From the NCBI GenBank assembly GCA_024516035.1, contig CM044967.1, positions 10,295,990 to 10,359,989 on the forward strand: a DNA stretch of 64,000 bases, given 5' to 3'. The DNA comes from Bactericera cockerelli. Taxonomy: Eukaryota; Arthropoda; Insecta; Hemiptera; Triozidae. A program made the translations under genes and the position numbers. The notes below the pieces were generated by a model, which ran no database searches, had not been told where the DNA came from, and was given only the letters and a program-made list of their open reading frames with translations. Below are positions 32,101 to 41,100 of this stretch, piece by piece; the stretch's first letter is position 1, and each line of letters starts with the position of its first letter.

Positions 32101-35100
32101 CCGATTTTGATGAAATTTTGTACACATCTAGGAGACATTCTGTAGATGGTCCCATTTTAAATTCATCGAATTCATACCAGCGGTTCTGGGTGAAAGAGAC
32201 CATGCGCCTGACCACTAACTTTTTACTTAAATGCTTATATCTCGTGAACGGTACACCCGATTTAGATGAAATTTTGTATATATATGCATATTATCAATAT
32301 ACACAGGCTTTTTATATTTTCTTTTTAATTAATTATAATTTGACTCTGATATTTAAGAAAATCCGAAATTTTGGACAATAAAGTCAAAAAATAAGAACCA
32401 CGACTTGCCGATACAGAATTTTTTGTAGAATCTAGAATGTAGAAAAAACAGTTTTCTACCATATAAAACAAATTTGAAGAAAATCGGTTTAGCCGTTTTG
32501 GAGATACAAGTAATTTAGTATAAAAACTCAAAATTCGCACGTGTACACAATGTGAAACAATCACGAGGAAGTATTGTGTCCATAATTGGCAGTGTTTTTT
32601 TTTTTATTAGGGATAATATTTAATATCTTTATGGTAACTTTTCTTTTTCTTTTTGAGTTGGCGGGGCGAAGAGCTTCAGCTGTCCTTAATTTAATTAACA
32701 GGAAAACTTTCGCTTCGTAATTTTCAATCTAATGTGAATAATTTCATGTCTCTGCTGGAAATCGAACTCATATCGACCTATTGATAACCCTCCAACCTCA
32801 CCTGATTACTCTCCGTCGTTTTGTTACACGCTCGCGTTACATGTTACACGTTACATTACGAAGTTGTGGACCCGGCATCATATCAAGCAAGAAAACGGGC
32901 GTCCGGCTAACATACGAACACAATAGTAAACTTTGTCCTCAGTAACTGCCCAGCTCAATCCACATTCTCACTTATCACCAAGATAAAATACCATAAAGTG
33001 TATGTAATTATCCACGGCGAAATTTCTTCCATGCCAAGTCATGGTCTAAAAAAAAATACATTATTCCAGTTATGGACATGACTTTCATTACTATTCTACA
33101 TATAAGGTGAGACCTCATACGCTGACCATGGACGGAGAACTGATACTGAATGAGATGTAGACTAGTATGAACCGCCTTGACAAATCTTTGCCAATAACTT
33201 ATTCGCTACAAGGGCGAACACTGTGCGTAGGGTTGATCTTTTCGTGTGGTACCAGGTACCTTTTACACTGGAGGCACTAAAGCGACTCCTAGGAAATGAG
33301 AAGTACCTAACTTCTGATTCATCAAGTAATCAATCGATAGTTGATAGACTGTCAGAATGCTCATGTTTATTTATATGGGTAATTAAAAAAATCTAAATGA
33401 GAATTCCAGTCTGTGGATGATTCACATTGAAAAAAGAAATAGAGATCTGTATATTACTTCCGAGAAATTTCTAATATTAGAAATCAGAAGTATTGTGTTT
33501 TTTTGTTTGTTTGTTTGCAAAAGATGAGTGTTTCACAGTCTTATTTATTTCGTAGCCATGAAACAGCAGCTATAGTAGACTCTTGTGGCCTGTGTTGTGA
33601 CTTGCCCATCCCGTAGTATGCCTCCCCTCTGATGGGCGAGAAATGACACTACTTGCCATTTAGGTGCTGAGTCAACACGGTGCACCGGAAGGTATTCCTT
33701 ACAAACAACTGTAACCAATTTTGAATACCAATTTGTCAGCTCGGGGGTTTGAACCCGGGACCTTCCGCATGGCAAGCGAGTGTTTTACCACTGAGCTAAT
33801 CGTGAGCTCTATTTTCGTGAGCTCTATTTTTTTCTAATACCTACTGTAACTTCTGTTCGCATATTGGGTCTACCTGTCTTGCGCTGACAATTTCAATAAA
33901 GCACTACCTATTCTTATTAGGTAGAAGACAGAGGAAAATACAGTCGTGGTAAGAAATATTCATAAATGACGACCAGGCAACTTTGTGAGCTTTCTAATAA
34001 AAATCTTCAAATTAAAAAGAAAAAGCTCGTTAAAAAAATAATTAAAATCGATTGAATTTTTTCAGAGATGCGAGAGTTCTAAAATCCAAGGCTCCACCAG
34101 AGCTTGAAGTCTCGGGGAGTGAAACAGTGGTTCCCAACCTGGAGGCCACGACAGTACGCGGTTGTGGTGCAATAAAAGTAGAGCACTATGGTGAAATACA
34201 AAAGAAAGGGATAGCTAGTGTCTGAATAGTTGGGAACCACTTGAGTATAATAATAATAATAATAATAATAGACATAATACTATACTGAGTAGTCACCGTG
34301 GCAGAGTGAGTTAGCACGCTAGGCATTGCACACATGGTCACCTGGGTTCGATTTCGAGCGGGGCAGAATTCTGCTCTGTACTTGGATATTCCGGGTCCAC
34401 TCATACCTCGTGAAGAAAAATGAGTAGTTACTTGTATGAGTAACGACCAGTGGCAATGTAATAGAATTAAAAAGTACAGGAGGCTCTTTGTAATGCTGCG
34501 CTACCCACAAAAATTGTGAAGAGGCCTTGTGTTTCACCACAAATAAAATCATACATACATACACTTATTTATACTGCTCGATAATGACTAAAGAGTATTA
34601 TCCCAGCAGTTGTTCTGTTGTCTTTATTTTGTGGTCAAAGTCTCAAATAAATAAGGAAGCTTTGGGAAGGATTCGAACCATGGATCCCTAATGTGAACCT
34701 CATCTTGTTTGGTCTAGCTGTTGGAATAATAATAACTTCTCTCATTTGTCCTAGGCGGGCAGTATAAATCAGGTGATTTTATATGCTGGAAGTGCACAAT
34801 CAGCTACAACCAACGACATGAGACTGAAACAGGTGATGTTGCAGATATCATTTGTAACCCGAGACCACGGGGCCCGGACTTGAGTAGGGAAATATAATAC
34901 TGATGAACTGATAACCGTTTTGAGAGAAAGCACACGTACCACATCAAACAGGTTGATCAATACAAAGAAAAAAAGAATACAAATATGTACTATTTTAACC
35001 ATTATAATAATAATAATACTCTTTAGTGGAAGGTAACCACCAGGCGAGGTTAATGCTCAAAGCATTTTCTACCACCTAACCCTCAGAGTCTTATTATTAT

Positions 35101-38100
35101 GTGGTCACCAACTCAAGGAAAAATTCGTGCACTGGGTGGGATTCGAATCAACGGATCCCTACGCTACCTGGATTACAAGACTAGCGCGTTAATCACTTGA
35201 CTACCAGTGCACACATAACCATTGACTAAAGTTAAGCTTTTCTCAAATAATGAAGCGATGACTTTGACAATAAAATTGATAATCGAACCCAGAGTAGGTT
35301 AGACAGGGACTAGGAACTAGTATGTTAAAGTCGTCTATGGACCCACGGGTTTTTATAGGATCACCGAAGTTAAGTAACGTTCAGCGAGGTGAAAACTTCG
35401 TGATGCTGACATTCCGACCCAACCCAGCCTGGGTGAGGTTACTGTGTGTAGCAGGTTTGTGAGTTTCCTGCGAATCGAGGGTAACGTCCCCGTCGTGATA
35501 TCACCATGCAGTTGAAAGCGACGTTAAAACCCACAAAAAAAAACTACTTACGCAGCATCATGCTAACCTGGTTGGTTTAACTTATTTGATAAACATTTAA
35601 ATTAAACTGGAGGGCTTGATAAATGAAAGTCACAAAATAAATTTGGTACAAAATGCTCCTATGTAGAAGTAGACTAGAGGTACCAGACTAACTATATTTT
35701 CATTTTATAATGTTACAGAATTATTATTATGACACAAATCATTATTATACTTTCTGCATTAATATCAAAAATATGTTTCCGGGTATGGAAAATGTCTAGC
35801 GAACCCGTTTGTTGTCCAGGTAAAGTTTTAACAAATTTGAAACTGTGAAAAAGTAATAATTTATTAAAACAAACACCCCCCCTCCACTACGCACACACAA
35901 GATAATACTATAGAAACTTGCAAACTAATTTCAATTTTTCCACACACTTGCAGTTATGCACCCGCTCATGTGTAAACAAAACTTCATTTTGAATGAAATT
36001 TTGAAAGGTAGATAGTCATGTTTTTTTTGGCATTCCAAGTCTCTTCAAATCTACTTGGGGCTGTTTGAATTTCAAAATACTAAAAACTATTATTGTGTTA
36101 TTAAACACCTATCAATTCTATCATATTTATTAGGCGATAAAGGTTATTAAGTGAAAGGTCAAAACGATCAAAGAGAGAGAAAAAAAATTAATTGGAAAAC
36201 CTAGAGTTTGTTTTGAAAATTGCTCCAATACGGTTTTTATAACTAGATATCAAAATAAATAAATTAGTTTTACCGATAAAATTCATCAGTATAAAACTAG
36301 TAAAATCAAATAGGCCTTTAAAAATAATTGCTTTCATTACAGTGTGCAATGTACTTCATTGGTTTCATAAAAATACTGTTTTGTGTGAATTCCAAACACA
36401 ATTTCTGAGTATGACACCATGACACCTATTATTACAAACCTTCATTCAAAACACTTTCCACCACTGTTGTTTTTCTTCTCAGAACTCTTCTTCTGAGTTT
36501 ATGCGTCACATTGGATGTTAGAGTACTACTGTTTCTTCTCGGAATTCTAGTTCTCTTCTTTCTTGCCGTTGGACCGGAAACTGTAAAATGTCTGAGATAG
36601 TGTCGGTCAAACACTGCACGATCTGCAAAGTTCACCAGGCACAAGTGACAGAAAATAACCCTATCACTAGTCTTCTTCAAAAACCACTCCGGAGTATTCA
36701 CAAACCCCGTCGGAATTAGAGACGGCCAAATTTTCGACTGCAATCCTTTCACGTATTCCTGATTTTCTATCTCCTTCAACTTCTTCTTGTCCTTCTCAAA
36801 TGCATCTGCAATTTTTTTCATGGATTTCCTCCGGTTCTTTGGGTTTTCCAAGTGTTTTCTCAGGATTGCCAACAGGTTTGGATCGTCATTGGGAAAGAAC
36901 TTGGGCTGGAAAATATTGACCGTCGTAAACTGGAAGTAGTTCTGATTCTCAATTGTATCGTTGCTCAGGCCTATGTATTGCTCCAGCAGATTCGGATCAA
37001 CGTTTGTTTACAGCACCTAGTGTTCGCTTTGAAAACAAAAACACTAATAAGAGAACACAGCGCCATGACATATTACTAGTAAGAACTGTTGCCGACTCCT
37101 TATCATTGTTATTGTTTGTTGTTATCAAGAGACACCGACAACATCAGCATCAGCATTCTTCTTTCTCTCCCAGACTTTTCGTAGTGTGTTCCTCTCGTTG
37201 CTCTAGTCTTCAATATCCTCTCTTCAAGTGAGCGTCGTAGTGCTTTCTGAAGTTGTAAGGATAAAGCTTGCTTGTGCACAAAGGACAGTACAGGTATTTA
37301 CCAGAGGGGCTACGAATGAGGAGGTCGGTATCTATGTCATCGTATGGTGGCAGAGTTGTTCTCTGCGAAGTAACGCCAAAAATATTCCTCTGCTTGTCTT
37401 CTTCGTGTGCCAGTAAGTGATCTTCCAAGTCGGCAATGTGATAGAAAGTGTCCTTACAAATCTTACACTGGAAAGTCTCTTCGTCCAGTATTGATTCTCT
37501 CTCAAAGAGTTTGGGAGCCTCCGCCACGGCATGGTACAGTCTCTCATGATCCTCTTGCTCTAGAGCGTCGTACCCCTGCCAGTAACAGTTGGGGTGCTTG
37601 CACTTGTACAGTTCTCGTGAGCGCTTTTTGCCCATGTCTTCTGATTCGGGTACTACGAAACCGGTTCTCTTCTCATGGAAAAACCGGAACGTTGTCCCTT
37701 CTGTGATGAGGAGCTCGTCCGAATTCTCTGGGGAGTGAACCTCGTCCTCCCCATCCTGGAAGGATTGGAAGTCAACCGCCGTCACTAGCAACAGGGAATG
37801 GCACAGCAAATACCTCTTGATAAACATGCCCGTGACTTACTCGGTCAACGCTTATCTCTCACTGGCAAAACATTATCAAGAACAGTGAACAATGAACATT
37901 CTCACAATGCTTTATTGTTGTTTTTTTAAATAATAGCCTGAGCCATGCACTTTTCTTTCAACTAGATCATATTTTAGTTTTCTTATCTAGTCCTGTACAA
38001 AAGGAAGTGTACCTAATAGATTATTTCGACTGCATATCTACAACAAAACGCAATAATTAAAATTTTCATGGAATAAAACAAATACGTCTGGAACTACACA

Positions 38101-41100
38101 CTCCATACAGAATACTACTGAATGTTCGTAATGCTTTTAGAACCAAGGTACTTTCATAAATTGTTTACATTCTCGGTTACTCGGAAATGTATAAATTTAT
38201 ACCATACTTTTTTCTACCTCAACTGCTGTCTACATAATTACCCTTTAGTCTGTACACGTACTATTTCTGAATTTTCCGAGTATTTTAGCAAACACATACT
38301 TGCATAACACATCATGATGTTTAGTTTTCGTAGTTAATTTGCAAACAGAATGCTTACAGTTCATGTAAGTTAAGAATAATATTGAATAAAAGTATATGTA
38401 GCGTCTAGTGCTTCATTTAAACTGTCGGCTCGAGACAGGAAGTCTCATTACACTAACAGTTTAATGTATTAGCACCTCTTTATTGAATATGAACAAGTAA
38501 ATCGTGATGTATTTTTATGAAGAGACAATCAATTTGTATTTTTTACGTACAAATAATAGTCGCGTTTCGCCTATTTCCACGAGAAACGTCTATCGAGGCA
38601 AGATTCGTGGAGTCACTTCATTTTTACAGGTGACATTGCCCAGGAGTCTGAGAATTTGCCTTGAAAATATTTAACCAGATTTCTTTATCAGAAAAATGGT
38701 TAGGAACAGCAGTGCTCAAACGATTTTCCATGAAATTCCAAATAGTTCGGAAACCAAGTACATAAAAATGGTTGTAAGTGAAGCCTTTCAGGTCCGCAGA
38801 GCACCCTTGTTAGAAGGGAAATGTTGTTATAATAGACTCATATTCAACTACAATAACTTTCAAGACTTAGGGCGGAATTAATGGACAAATTATGTATCAC
38901 AATAATGGACAAATTACTGTTAAGCGTCGGTTTTCCCTATCTTACACAGTACGCAATCCGTGACTTAGCGTCACAGAGGTATTACAAAAACGTCTATTAA
39001 TTCCGCCCTTAATTTCATCTACATTTGTCACAATTCTCGGATATCTAATATGAACAATTGAACATATAAGTTTCCTTCATCTACATGCACTGTCTCTTCA
39101 ATTATCCATTACCCTCTCTTCCTATAATCTCTCCTGGACTAAGTCTATTCACTTACTACTAGAGAAACCCTTGAGAGATGACTGTGTCTACTGTCTCCAC
39201 GACTCGCGTTCATCTCGAGACTCAAATCCCCACTTACGAGTCCTGTTGACCCCAAGACCAAGTACAAAACTCCTTACCATTACGAGATCGCCCACACAAT
39301 TCTCAACCAGAGACTGGTGCAGCTACGATCTGATCTCCATGAGATGCTGGTTCCTATATTTATATATACGTGCCATACTACAATATTGTAAAACGTTTCA
39401 TCTTGCATGTATTGGTAGTTGAGTGGTTAGAGCAGTAGTCTAAGAGCAGTAGTCTAAGGGCGAAATTAATAGACATTTTTGTAATACCTCTGTGGCGCTA
39501 AGTCACAGATTGCGTACTGTGTAAGATAGGGAAAACCGACGCTTAGCAATGACTTGAGATATAGAATTTGTCCATTAATTTCGCCCTAATATTCCAGCTG
39601 CGAGGTGTGTTTGGATACCACCTAGTACAAGATTTTTTCCTCACATAACATTCAAGTTAACAACTTAAAATCTGTACCAAAACAACGTTCTGTTCGGACA
39701 GTATTAGATCTACCAATTCCATATAGATTTGCGAATCTAGTTGACTTCTCAGTTTTCAATGCAGTACAGTCGAAAGCAAGCATCCTCATCTCCTGATTCC
39801 AGAACTTCCGGATTATTCGGGTTGTGTTGAGAATGATAGATTTTCTTGTCGATGTTTATTCTTTCATTGTACATATAAGTTGTGCTTTACTATGTTTAAG
39901 TTGTCCTTTATTATGTATAAGTTGTGCTTTACTATGTATAAGTTGTGCTTTACTATGTTTAAGTTGTCCTTTATTTAGACTGTCAGCGCAAGACAGGAGG
40001 TCCCATTACGCTACCAGATGTATCTGGGGACAGTTCCAAAAGTTGATTAAACCACTTGCAATGATGGTGGCTTTTCCCAAGATGTTCTTAATCTCATCTG
40101 GATCTTGGTATGTTTGTTTGTTCTCAGATCTAGTGATGTTGTGAGAGTTGGGTACAGCAACATTAAGTAGCTAGGCAACCTTCGACTCCTTGCCTAGTAG
40201 AACAATGTCAGGTCTGTTGTTTGTAATTGATCAGGGACACTATCCGTTATGGTGGATCTGTCCTAGTACAGGGTACGTCATGTTGTTTGAAGTCCTCGGG
40301 CTGTATTGTACTAGTAGGGGAACTACTTCTGCTCAGACAGTAAGGGCCGAATTAATAGACGTTTTTGTAATACCTCTGTGACGCTGTGTCACGGATTGCG
40401 TACCGTGTAAGATAGGGAAAATCGACACTTACCAAAGACTTAAGTTATTGATGTTGTCTATTAATTCCGCCCTAAGTTGTTGACAAGGTGCTGGCTGGTT
40501 TAGTAGTATTGCTACAATTTGGTTAATTCGATATAGGTAGCTTGAGCGGACTTAATTGACCCTGCTTAAGCGGGATAAAACAGAGTAAAAGAATAAGATA
40601 TAGGTAGCTTGAGGTAACGGCTGTTTCAGCATCATTTTATAGAAAACCAAAGGATAACCTGAAGGTTCTAATAAATGATTGAATATTATTAATAAAAACC
40701 GACCGAAAACAATACTTTCTATACCTTAATTGTAGGGAATAGAAAGTAAAAGAAAAAAGAAGTTGAAATAATTGTCTCTCATGGATTTCTTTAGTTGTTC
40801 AATGTTGAGAAACACCTAAATATGACGATGTAGAAATTTAGCAGGATGTCAAAGACTGAGTTAAAGTTGTGATACTTGAATTAAACTGAGTAAAAAGGTT
40901 TAACTTTCAATGAAAAAGGTTGAACTTCCAAAAAAAAATGTTAAGCGCCCAATTAAAATAAAACGGGAGGTCGAACTCAGGAAATACTAACCTAAGACAC
41001 GAAAATTTTGAAATATACAGTAAAAATGTTCAACAATTTGTGTACACGTTCCTAGTAGGTACTTTAGGTAGGTATATATCAGTAGTCACTACTGTTTAGT

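Noticed and set aside
39824..40144. A 106-codon frame with a Cys-Leu-rich seven-residue repeat
   Set aside because: It is the translation of a 21-bp tandem repeat; repeats of a multiple of three stay open by themselves.
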